The translations under genes and the position numbers were made by a program. From Pedobacter ginsengisoli (GTDB taxonomy: Bacteria > Bacteroidota > Bacteroidia > Sphingobacteriales > Sphingobacteriaceae): a stretch of DNA of 64,000 nucleotides. The notes under the pieces are model-generated. The model had not been told where the DNA came from, made no database searches, and saw nothing but the letters and a program-made list of their open reading frames with translations. Within the stretch, counting starts at the first letter, position 1; the number at the start of each line of letters is the position of its first letter. The stretch spans positions 3,283,555-3,347,554 of the forward strand of contig NZ_CP024091.1 in assembly GCF_002736205.1 (NCBI RefSeq), given 5' to 3'. Below, piece after piece: positions 29,203 through 36,180 of the stretch.

Positions 29203-30159
29203 ATGAATCATCACGAAGAATTTATCTCTCTATTTTATGAAATGCATAAAAATAAAAAACTGGGAAATGAGATAAATTTACCTCCCGGGTTTGAAAATAC
29301 AGAAACTGTATGGATGAACTTTTATGGATTAGGGAAATTTGAAACACTCTCATTTATGTATATGGAATGTAGAGATGTTGAGCATTTCAGGCAATGGATA
29401 ACTGATTTGAAAGGGAATGCTTTCGTGGAACAGGCAACTTTAAGATTCAATAGCTGGAGTACGGATCAGCAAACAAAAAGTAGTAAAGCTCCGGTTTACC
29501 CTAAAACGCTTAGCGAGGAGCAATTACAATTCTGGGAAACATTTGGTTACATTAGGATTCCCGGGGCCGTTGAAAGCTCCATATGTAATCAGGTGAGGCA
29601 GCAAATATGTGAACATTTGAACATCGAAATTGATCAACCGCAAACCTGGTATCAAAAACATCCGGATTTACAAGGCATCATGGTACAGCTCTACCAGAAT
29701 GAACAGATGGAGAAAGTCAGATACCACCCTCGTATTAAAGAAATATTTGCTGAACTCTATCAGACTGACCAGCTAATTCCAACGACAGAAAAGGTAGGAT
29801 TTAATCCTCCGGAAACCGATGAGTGGAAATTAAGAAATGGGAGTTTACATTGGGACATTAATTTCGAGGCTCCCATTGGGTTTCATATTCAGGGATTGGT
29901 ATATCTGGATGAAGTACCACAAGAGCGAGGGCCATTAATGGTAGTACCCGGATTCCACTTACGTTTCAAGGACTGGATAAAGCCTTTTGCTTCGTTAGAA
30001 AAAGCACAGGAATATATGCTAGCTACAGAAACATCAAGCCCTGTAAGTGGCCAAAGGGGCGATCTGATTCTCTGGCAAAATACTATACCCCATTCCGCAG
30101 GCAGAAATCAATCTACACTGCCAAGATTTGTGCAATATGTAAGTTTTGCCAAATTATAG
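29203..30159 (+). CDS. phytanoyl-CoA dioxygenase (PhyH) family oxygenase
   Basis: A 318-residue protein. An N-terminal region of about 95 residues of unknown type precedes the PhyH-like double-stranded beta-helix, which begins LSEEQLQFWETFGYIRIPGA. Ligands are visible as H216 and D218 in LHWDINF and H297 in IPHSAGRN, with R301 placed for 2-oxoglutarate. The family hydroxylates lipids, amino acids and other small molecules, so the substrate cannot be named. It starts at the base after the sulfotransferase stop (TAAATG), indicating translational coupling, and closes the operon. This is the second Fe(II)/2OG enzyme in it. Confidence 0.85.
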   Translation: MNHHEEFISLFYEMHKNKKLGNEINLPPGFENTETVWMNFYGLGKFETLSFMYMECRDVEHFRQWITDLKGNAFVEQATLRFNSWSTDQQTKSSKAPVYPKTLSEEQLQFWETFGYIRIPGAVESSICNQVRQQICEHLNIEIDQPQTWYQKHPDLQGIMVQLYQNEQMEKVRYHPRIKEIFAELYQTDQLIPTTEKVGFNPPETDEWKLRNGSLHWDINFEAPIGFHIQGLVYLDEVPQERGPLMVVPGFHLRFKDWIKPFASLEKAQEYMLATETSSPVSGQRGDLILWQNTIPHSAGRNQSTLPRFVQYVSFAKL

Positions 30160-30355
30160 ATAATGCCGAATGCTACCTACGATTTGAACCGTGCTGTTCA
30201 CTGGCTAATTTCTACCCTATTACTTTGCAGTAAACAATCCTAAAAATGGCATCCCATGTCAGAAAATGGAATTGATTGTGTTTCCCGTATGGGATTAACC
30301 TCATATTCTGCTTTCAATAACAGGGCTAACCGTAAAAGATTGCAGTTTTCATTTC

Positions 30356-30416
30356 GCTATACCCGTTTAAATTTGGCTTATTACTCATTTCCAACTCGAT
30401 TATACCTACTTTGAAT
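30356..30416 (-). pseudogene. remnant of a GH92 gene 3' end
   Basis: On the minus strand this stretch encodes GIIELEMSNKPNL, almost the same as the C-terminus of the intact GH92 protein at 6934-10119 (GILELEMSNKPNLKWG). The DNA match covers about 60 bp (compare 6944-7005). The stop and flanks have diverged. A second short repeat (30466-30492) lies immediately beside it. Confidence 0.8.
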
Positions 30417-30465
30417 GTGCATTTCAAATATTGTGGGTGGTAATATGAGGCCAGGTTCTGAAGAG

Positions 30466-30492
30466 GAGGTGGCCACATATAGAATAATCCCC
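30466..30492 (-). repeat. 27-bp motif shared with 34749-34775, probable IS-end remnant
   Basis: The minus strand reads GGGGATTATTC-TA-TATGTGGCCACC, matching 34749-34775 at 25 of 27 positions. Weaker similarity continues for about 15 bp. The second copy abuts a clear ISL3 remnant, so this is probably an old transposon end. The flanking 30160-30656 interval contains no other gene I can support. Confidence 0.45.
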
Positions 30493-30656
30493 AATTTGAC
30501 TGGAAATCGATCTACGGATTTTTTCATACCCAACCTGAATCTTCATTATCTTTTTTCTTTTTTGCATTTTTTATTTTGTCTCTATAGATCAACACCACAA
30601 CTACCATAAGCAGCATAATGGCAAAAATGTCCCTTATGGCAGCGGTGCTGATTAAA

Positions 30657-31814
30657 TTATGCATTTTCTGTACGCGTTCTCATTGCAGCCTTATTCTGAT
30701 ATAGGAGTAGACCATATGGTATCTTAGGCTCAACATAAGTACTCTTAGGTGGCAGGTTGACTTGCTGCTCTGCCTGAGTAATCAGTTCATCCGGGGTCAT
30801 GGGATGCAGGGTAAATATTACTGCATTTCGATTTAATCTGGATTCGGCTAGCATCTCTTCCCAGTAGTCAGAAGGATAGTAATGTATGCGGTGATCATCT
30901 TTTGGATTCGTTATTCCGAAAATAGGTTCCAGTATCAGGGATTGCAATATTTCAACATCTGTCACAATTCTTTTTTGGACAAATTCCGGCTTCAAATTCA
31001 ACTGATGCCAGGTATCATTGTATAACATGCCAAACTGGCCTTGCTCCTTTGGTTTATACGCTACATTATTTTGAATTGTAGATACACAAAAATATTTTTT
31101 TAACTTACTAAATAGCTTATCAGGACAAATCTTTTTGCGTGAAGTGACCATTCGATGAAATTCTTTACAGCTCAACTGGCAAGAGGAAATGTACATGGTA
31201 GTAATCCACTGAGGCTGGTTGAAATTGCCTTTTGAAGCTGCTGCTAATCTGTGGTGGCCGTCTGCAATATACACCCGCTCTATCTTCTGGAAAACTTCCT
31301 TAAATTTGGTGAGTGTTGGTTGCTCCCTCACCTTCCATACCCTATGATCATTTCCGCCCTCTTTTAAATGGATACAGAGAATTAAACCTTTTAAACTTTC
31401 AATTAGTGAACTGAGTTCGGAATGGGTTCGGTATGTCAGGATTACCGGACTTCCTTCTATACCAGTTTCCCCACGATAAATTTGCAACTTTGATTCGTGT
31501 CCAGAGATGGTTTGCTCATGGCTGACAATATTTCCCTGTTTGAAATCTTCCAAGCTTGTAAGTGTCCAGATCGCCTGCTGAGTTAAATTTCCAGACTTTT
31601 TCTCATATATATAAATCGCTTCCGTTTCAGTTTTCCTATAATAACCCTGTTCAAGTAGCATGTTTAGGTTTGCATTGCAGGCTTCACGTAGGTAAACGCT
31701 GTCTGTCTTTGGCTCCAAAAGCGCTCGTATCAGATTACACTCGGGGAAATTCGTCATTGTCTCGTTGTAAGGGCTTCCTTGTGGCTCCAGGGCGGCAAAG
31801 GGTTTAATCTTCAT
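30657..31814 (-). CDS. DUF1015 family protein
   Basis: A 385-residue cytoplasmic protein with the DUF1015 signatures YIADGHHRLAAA near the middle and LPPKSTYVEPKIPYGLL near the C-terminus, plus the N-terminal PFAAL lead. The biochemical role is unknown; in Bacteroidota the gene normally follows serC and serA, and a link to serine or tRNA metabolism has been suggested from that context. Here it is the last gene of serC - sigma factor - DUF1015, 22 nt after the sigma gene. Confidence 0.88.
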   Translation of the reverse strand: MKIKPFAALEPQGSPYNETMTNFPECNLIRALLEPKTDSVYLREACNANLNMLLEQGYYRKTETEAIYIYEKKSGNLTQQAIWTLTSLEDFKQGNIVSHEQTISGHESKLQIYRGETGIEGSPVILTYRTHSELSSLIESLKGLILCIHLKEGGNDHRVWKVREQPTLTKFKEVFQKIERVYIADGHHRLAAASKGNFNQPQWITTMYISSCQLSCKEFHRMVTSRKKICPDKLFSKLKKYFCVSTIQNNVAYKPKEQGQFGMLYNDTWHQLNLKPEFVQKRIVTDVEILQSLILEPIFGITNPKDDHRIHYYPSDYWEEMLAESRLNRNAVIFTLHPMTPDELITQAEQQVNLPPKSTYVEPKIPYGLLLYQNKAAMRTRTENA

Positions 31815-31836
31815 GACTCTTTAGTTTTTACTTTGG

Positions 31837-32700
31837 TTATTTTTGAAAATGTTCTGTGAGTCTTTTTGGCGCATATTTTTTAAGTTTGACAATTGAAGCG
31901 GCCTTGATTTGTCTTACTCTTTCCCGGCTGATATCGTTTTGTTCGGCCACTTCCTCAATGCTCATTAACCTCTGGCCACCAAGACCATAAAGTCCTTTGA
32001 TAATTATCTTCTCTCTTTTTGTGAGTACCCCGAGGAGGTGATCAATATCGGCCTGCATAGATAGTCTGATCATTTCTTCGTCTGAGGCTGTAGCGTTAGG
32101 ATCTTCCAAGTAGGCACTAAATTCCTGTTCGCTATCCTCATTGAGCTTTTCATCCAATGACTTGGTGATGAAATTCCAGCCAAGATGATTCAGCACAGCG
32201 ATTTCTTTGATTTCAGACAATTCGGCAATTTCAGCTAAACTTGGCTCCCTTTCTAAATCCTGAGCTAAAGCCAGTTGACAACTTCTGATTTTTTGTACTG
32301 CCAGTATCTGATTCATTGGAACCCGGATTATTCTGATCTGTTCTGACATTGCCATCATAATTGCTTGCCTGATCCACCATACTGCATAGGAAATAAACTT
32401 AAAGCCCTTGGTCTCATCGAATCTTCGGGCGGCATTCAATAACCCGATATTGCCCTCATTGATCAGGTCACTAAGGGGTAATCCTTGGCCCTGATACTTT
32501 TTTGCGACTGAAATCACAAACCTAAGGTTTGCACTGACCAGTTTTTGTACAGCCGCCTCATCACCTTCCTTAATTCTTTTTGCCAGCTGTCCTTCTTCTT
32601 CTGGTTTGAGCAGCTGAATACGGCTTACCTCACTTAAATACCTGTTTAGCGAAACTTCATCCCTTTTCATGAAGGCTTGTTCTATCCTGATATCTCTCAT
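31837..32700 (-). CDS. group 2 (RpoD/SigA-like) sigma-70 factor
   Basis: A 287-residue sigma factor with regions 1.2 to 4.2 and no long N-terminal extension. Region 2 is clear (ANLRFVISVAKKYQGQGLP, LINEGNIGLLNAARRFDETK, GFKFISYAVWWIRQAI), region 3 begins REPSLAEIAELSEI, and region 4.2 has the helix-turn-helix MSIEEVAEQNDISRERVRQI. It diverges from the usual Bacteroidota housekeeping sigma in regions 2.4 and 3, so it is probably an alternative sigma. The start overlaps the serC stop by 4 nt. A sigma gene between serC and DUF1015, where serA is normally found, is unusual. Confidence 0.88.
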   Translation of the reverse strand: MRDIRIEQAFMKRDEVSLNRYLSEVSRIQLLKPEEEGQLAKRIKEGDEAAVQKLVSANLRFVISVAKKYQGQGLPLSDLINEGNIGLLNAARRFDETKGFKFISYAVWWIRQAIMMAMSEQIRIIRVPMNQILAVQKIRSCQLALAQDLEREPSLAEIAELSEIKEIAVLNHLGWNFITKSLDEKLNEDSEQEFSAYLEDPNATASDEEMIRLSMQADIDHLLGVLTKREKIIIKGLYGLGGQRLMSIEEVAEQNDISRERVRQIKAASIVKLKKYAPKRLTEHFQK

Positions 32701-33836
32701 GATGTTGCCTGTCTAGCTAATCCTACTGCGCCCTGTAAATCGTTAAGCGGAGCATGTAGCCCTAGCTCAGCTGCAAAGTCTCTCATCACTGTAACCAACA
32801 CCTGAACACTCTCTATCGGCAGCGCATTGTATAGTGAGGCTCTGAAACCACCTACTGTTCTATACCCTTGTATACCAACGATATTCCTTTCTGTAGCGAA
32901 TGTTAAAAATACCTTCTCAAGGGACTCATCGTACATTTTAAAAGTCACATTCATTCGCGAACGGTGTGCCGGCTGAGCCAATCCATAGAAAAGGGGATTT
33001 TCATCAATTTCCTTGTAGAGCAGCATGGCTTTTTTTATATTCTTTTGCTCAATCCCAAGGATCCCTCCCTGGTCCTTAAGCCAGATCAGGTTCAACATAG
33101 CGGTATAAATTGCAAATACTGGTGGCGTATTATAAAGACTATTATTTGCCTCAAGAACCCGGTAATCAGACATAGCGGGGATTTCATGAGTAATGGTATC
33201 TATGAGTTCATTTTTAATAATGACCATTGTCATACCTGCCGGCCCCATATTTTTCTGTGCTCCTGCATAGATCAGATCAAACTTCCGTACATCAACCATC
33301 CGGGAAAAAATGTCTGAAGACATGTCACAGATCATAGGTATACCCTGCGTAGGAAATTCAAATTGCTCTGTACCTTCAATAGTGTTGTTTGAAGTAATGT
33401 GCAGATAGGCAGCTTCAGACGGCACGTCATAATAATCAGGAATATAGTTGTATTGTTTGTCTCTGGATGAACCCACTATCACCGGTGTTCCAAAATGCTT
33501 TGCCTCTTGAATTGCTTTCTGTGCAAAATATCCTGTATCCAGATAAGCTGCAACTGATTTCCCTTTTAGAAAGTTCATAGGAATCATACTGAACTGTGTA
33601 CTTGCCCCCCCTTGCAGAAACAAAACAGCATAACTGTCAGGAATGTGCAGGAGCTCCCTCACCAGAAGCTGGGTTTTTAATACAACACTCTCAAACTCCG
33701 GGGAGCGATGAGACACTTCCAGAATCGACAACCCCATATCATTCCAGTCTATTACCGCATTCGCCGCCTGACACAATACCGACTCAGGCAGGATACATGG
33801 CCCGGCACCAAAATTATGTTTTTTATTTTCGTTCAT
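32697..33836 (-). CDS. serC: phosphoserine aminotransferase
   Basis: A 379-residue class V PLP aminotransferase that converts 3-phosphohydroxypyruvate and glutamate to phosphoserine. SerC motifs are present: HNFGAGPCILPESVL at the start, LFLQGGASTQFSMIPMN, SNNTIEGTEQF, the PLP lysine in IYAGAQKNMGPAG, and the C-terminal VGGFRASLYNALP. About 25 residues beyond the usual end form a short tail. It is the first gene of a three-gene operon and overlaps the sigma gene by 4 nt. A divergent Lrp-type regulator and a 15-bp inverted repeat lie upstream. Confidence 0.93.
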   Translation of the reverse strand: MNENKKHNFGAGPCILPESVLCQAANAVIDWNDMGLSILEVSHRSPEFESVVLKTQLLVRELLHIPDSYAVLFLQGGASTQFSMIPMNFLKGKSVAAYLDTGYFAQKAIQEAKHFGTPVIVGSSRDKQYNYIPDYYDVPSEAAYLHITSNNTIEGTEQFEFPTQGIPMICDMSSDIFSRMVDVRKFDLIYAGAQKNMGPAGMTMVIIKNELIDTITHEIPAMSDYRVLEANNSLYNTPPVFAIYTAMLNLIWLKDQGGILGIEQKNIKKAMLLYKEIDENPLFYGLAQPAHRSRMNVTFKMYDESLEKVFLTFATERNIVGIQGYRTVGGFRASLYNALPIESVQVLVTVMRDFAAELGLHAPLNDLQGAVGLARQATS

Positions 33837-33912
33837 TTATGAAAAAAGCTAGTTAGTTATCGCAGGTAAAGTTCTGAGGTTTAGCTTTTTGTTGCGTTAT
33901 TTGATTTAACTT

Positions 33913-33927
33913 TGGTAAATTTTACCA
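33913..33927. promoter_or_regulatory. inverted repeat TGGTAAA-T-TTTACCA, candidate Lrp-type operator
   Basis: A perfect 15-bp inverted repeat 77 bp before serC in the 330-bp region between serC and the divergent Lrp/AsnC gene. Its position and form suit autoregulation and serC control by that regulator. Confidence 0.5.
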
Positions 33928-34166
33928 TCAGAACAGATTTACACATTATAAAATTTCGTCCTCTGAGATCGTAGCTAGATCGTGAGAATAATATTCTGTT
34001 TACTTCCTAACCTCATCATTTGTATTCTGTACACTAAGGGTTCAATATTGGTATCCATTTTAACTTTTTTTCTCAAACATCCCATCAAACCTCTGGTTTG
34101 TATACATTTGGTTCAGGATGGGGTCTTAAAAAATATCCAATCCGAAACCGACTAACTTAATGATTT

Positions 34167-34637
34167 ATGGAACCTTTCAAACCTGATCAAACTGATATTG
34201 GCATTCTGCGCCTATTGCAGGAAGATGGCAAAATGCCCTATAAAGAACTCGCGGAAAAATTGGGTAAATCAATCAACCCAATAAATGAAAGAATAAAACG
34301 TCTAAAAGCTGAAGGTTATATCAGTGCCACAGTCGCATTACTGGATCTCCAAAAATTAGGTGGAACTTTCATTGCCTTCCCGCATATTAACCTAACCAAT
34401 CATTTGGAATCCACAATGTCCCTGTTCATGGCAAAGATGGTAGAGTATCCGGAGGTCATGGAATGTTACCATTTAACAGGACATTATGATTTTATGCTCA
34501 AAGTAGTTATGCCAAGCATGGCACATTACAATACTTTTTTAAAGGAAAAAATCACCATTCTGCCCTATGTAGGGAATGTGCAAAGTTTTCTGGCACTTTC
34601 AGAGGTGAAACGCAAAATGACGTATCCATATTTATAG
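34167..34637 (+). CDS. Lrp/AsnC family transcriptional regulator
   Basis: A 156-residue protein with an N-terminal AsnC-type helix-turn-helix (DIGILRLLQEDGKMPYKELA, then INERIKRLKAEGYI) and a C-terminal RAM (ACT-like) domain (VMECYHLTGHYDFMLKVVMP). These proteins bind amino acids and act as octamers or hexadecamers. It is transcribed away from serC and probably controls the serC operon in response to an amino acid. Length and motif spacing are normal for the family. Confidence 0.9.
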   Translation: MEPFKPDQTDIGILRLLQEDGKMPYKELAEKLGKSINPINERIKRLKAEGYISATVALLDLQKLGGTFIAFPHINLTNHLESTMSLFMAKMVEYPEVMECYHLTGHYDFMLKVVMPSMAHYNTFLKEKITILPYVGNVQSFLALSEVKRKMTYPYL

Positions 34638-34748
34638 GACTAGGAGATCACCTCCTTCCGCAGCAGTTTCAAGATTCCAAATGAGTGAATTAACAATACT
34701 AAATAAACCTCACAGCACGGAAAGTTGATGATGTTGTTACTTTTGCGT

Positions 34749-34775
34749 GGGGATTATTCCGTATGTGGCCACCTC
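34749..34775 (+). repeat. 27-bp motif shared with 30466-30492
   Basis: The plus strand reads GGGGATTATTCCGTATGTGG and continues CCACCTC. It abuts, 11 bp on, the terminal inverted repeat of an ISL3 remnant. It is probably the end of another decayed element, possibly IS21-like, but no transposase remains. Confidence 0.4.
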
Positions 34776-34786
34776 TTTCGCGGAAC

Positions 34787-34890
34787 GTGGTTCTTCGTCA
34801 ATTTTGGTGAAAATACAAATAATAATTACACGTTTATTCTTCAGTAAAACCTTTCCCTTTCACAAAAGTAATTCCTATTTTATCAAGCAG
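34787..34890 (-). pseudogene. ISL3-like element remnant: terminal repeat plus end of helper ORF
   Basis: Begins with the ISL3 terminal sequence GTGGTTCTTCGTC seen at both complete elements. The minus strand then encodes LLDKIGITFVKGKGFTEE followed by a stop, matching the helper-protein ends NLLEKVGITFEKKAGLVTKV and NLLEKVGVTFKKKQGLTNNV of the complete copies. The rest of the element is missing; the break falls at about 34890, directly at a strong hairpin. Confidence 0.82.
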
Positions 34891-34894
34891 CGAG

Positions 34895-34938
34895 TTAAAA
34901 TTGTTGTCCGCTAATTCTTTAGCGGACAACAATTTTAA
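34895..34938. terminator. perfect 20-bp inverted repeat with 4-nt loop
   Basis: Arms 34895-34914 and 34919-34938 are perfectly complementary (core TTGTTGTCCGC / GCGGACAACAA) around the loop TTCT. The stem would be very stable and is AT-rich at its base, so it could act as a bidirectional terminator. It ends only 14 nt before the TlpA-like start codon, so a role in translation or as a recombination scar is also possible. Confidence 0.55.
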
Positions 34939-34952
34939 TTAACTTAAATATT

Positions 34953-36074
34953 ATGAAGAAAATATTTGTAATTATTTGTTTGAGTACATTATCGAACTTG
35001 GTATTTTCTCAGGGAAAGTTGGAAATCTATGGTAATACTACTGGCCTTAAAGATGGTACAGAGTTAACAATTTACAGAGATCAGCCAAAGTTTATTGAAC
35101 CTTCTTCGAAAAAAATAAAAGTTACAATCAATAATGGACACTTTTCTTTTTCAACAAACCAAGATGGAGCAGAGCTTTATTACTTCGAATTGTTTAAAAA
35201 AAGAAGATATTTCTTTTGTGACACGGGGAAATTCGAAATGAAAATCCCAAATGGCTCTATCGTTGACGCTGTTTTAAGTAACAATAGGGTTGGGAAAGAT
35301 TATAATGACTTTTTAAATGGAAGGGATAGTGTAAGCCGAAAACAATACAGCAAAGCACTTAAGGCTTACGACGATTTTGTTTTGCACAAAAGTATAGACA
35401 CCATTGCACGCGCTGAAATCTTAGCTAAAATTTCAGTTACAAAAGAAAAATATCAACAGAGTAAAGTTGATGATGGGTTGCGTTGGATATCAAAGAAACC
35501 CCAATCACTCATTAACACCTATGTTTTACATCAATTACTGGATATAATTCCTGATAATCAACTAACAAGCATCTACAACAAGCTTGCTAATAATGTAAGG
35601 AGTAACAGTTGGGGGAAGGATTTGAAATATAAAATAGACAGTCTCTTTGTAGGAGGTACTGCACCAGATTTTGAGCAAACAGATACTTCCAATAATGTAA
35701 TTAACTTATCAAGTTTCAAAGGTAAATATGTGTTAATTGATTTCTGGGCAACATGGTGCATACCATGTAGATTAGAAATCCCCAAACTGATAAAAGCGAA
35801 GCAGCTGTTGGCTTCAGACAATTTTGAGATAATTAGTGTTTCCTTAGATGACAAATCCTCGCGGCAGAAATGGCTGGATGCAATAAAAAATGAAAAAATG
35901 GATTGGATGAATTTATCGACCTTGGACGGCTTCAGCAATGTGGTTGCTCGTAAATATCATGTTAAAGCGATTCCTAGTAGTTTTTTGATCGATCCAAATG
36001 GAAAAATTTTAGCAACAAATATCAGCGGAGAAATTTTATATAAAACTTTAAAAAAACTAGTTAGTGTTAGATAG
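34953..36074 (+). CDS. TlpA-like thioredoxin-fold protein with DUF4369 domain
   Basis: A 373-residue secreted protein (signal peptide to VFSQ). The N-terminal half is DUF4369 (GNTTGLKDGTELTIYRDQP), followed by a helical linker. The C-terminal TlpA/AhpC-like domain begins GGTAPDFEQTDTSNNVINLS and has the redox motif FWATWCIPC with C269 and C272, and the cis-proline segment KAIPSSFLIDPNGK. It should act as a periplasmic thiol-disulfide oxidoreductase. It is monocistronic; a 20-bp hairpin lies just upstream and an ISL3 element starts 81 bp downstream. Confidence 0.9.
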   Translation: MKKIFVIICLSTLSNLVFSQGKLEIYGNTTGLKDGTELTIYRDQPKFIEPSSKKIKVTINNGHFSFSTNQDGAELYYFELFKKRRYFFCDTGKFEMKIPNGSIVDAVLSNNRVGKDYNDFLNGRDSVSRKQYSKALKAYDDFVLHKSIDTIARAEILAKISVTKEKYQQSKVDDGLRWISKKPQSLINTYVLHQLLDIIPDNQLTSIYNKLANNVRSNSWGKDLKYKIDSLFVGGTAPDFEQTDTSNNVINLSSFKGKYVLIDFWATWCIPCRLEIPKLIKAKQLLASDNFEIISVSLDDKSSRQKWLDAIKNEKMDWMNLSTLDGFSNVVARKYHVKAIPSSFLIDPNGKILATNISGEILYKTLKKLVSVR

Positions 36075-36180
36075 GGTAATAAAAATGTTTATCACGCTGA
36101 TATCAGAGGAAGATAATTATTGCTGTTTTGGCCCAAGTTGTATATTCTGATGAAAGTGGTTCTTCGTCACTTCTGGTGAA

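Noticed and set aside
30415..30609. 64-codon + strand ORF
   Set aside because: It spans the GH92 remnant flank and the IS-end-like motif on the opposite strand and has no protein-like pattern.
34895..34938. Riboswitch upstream of the TlpA-like gene
   Set aside because: A single perfect stem with a 4-nt loop and no further conserved structure; a terminator or scar is a simpler reading.
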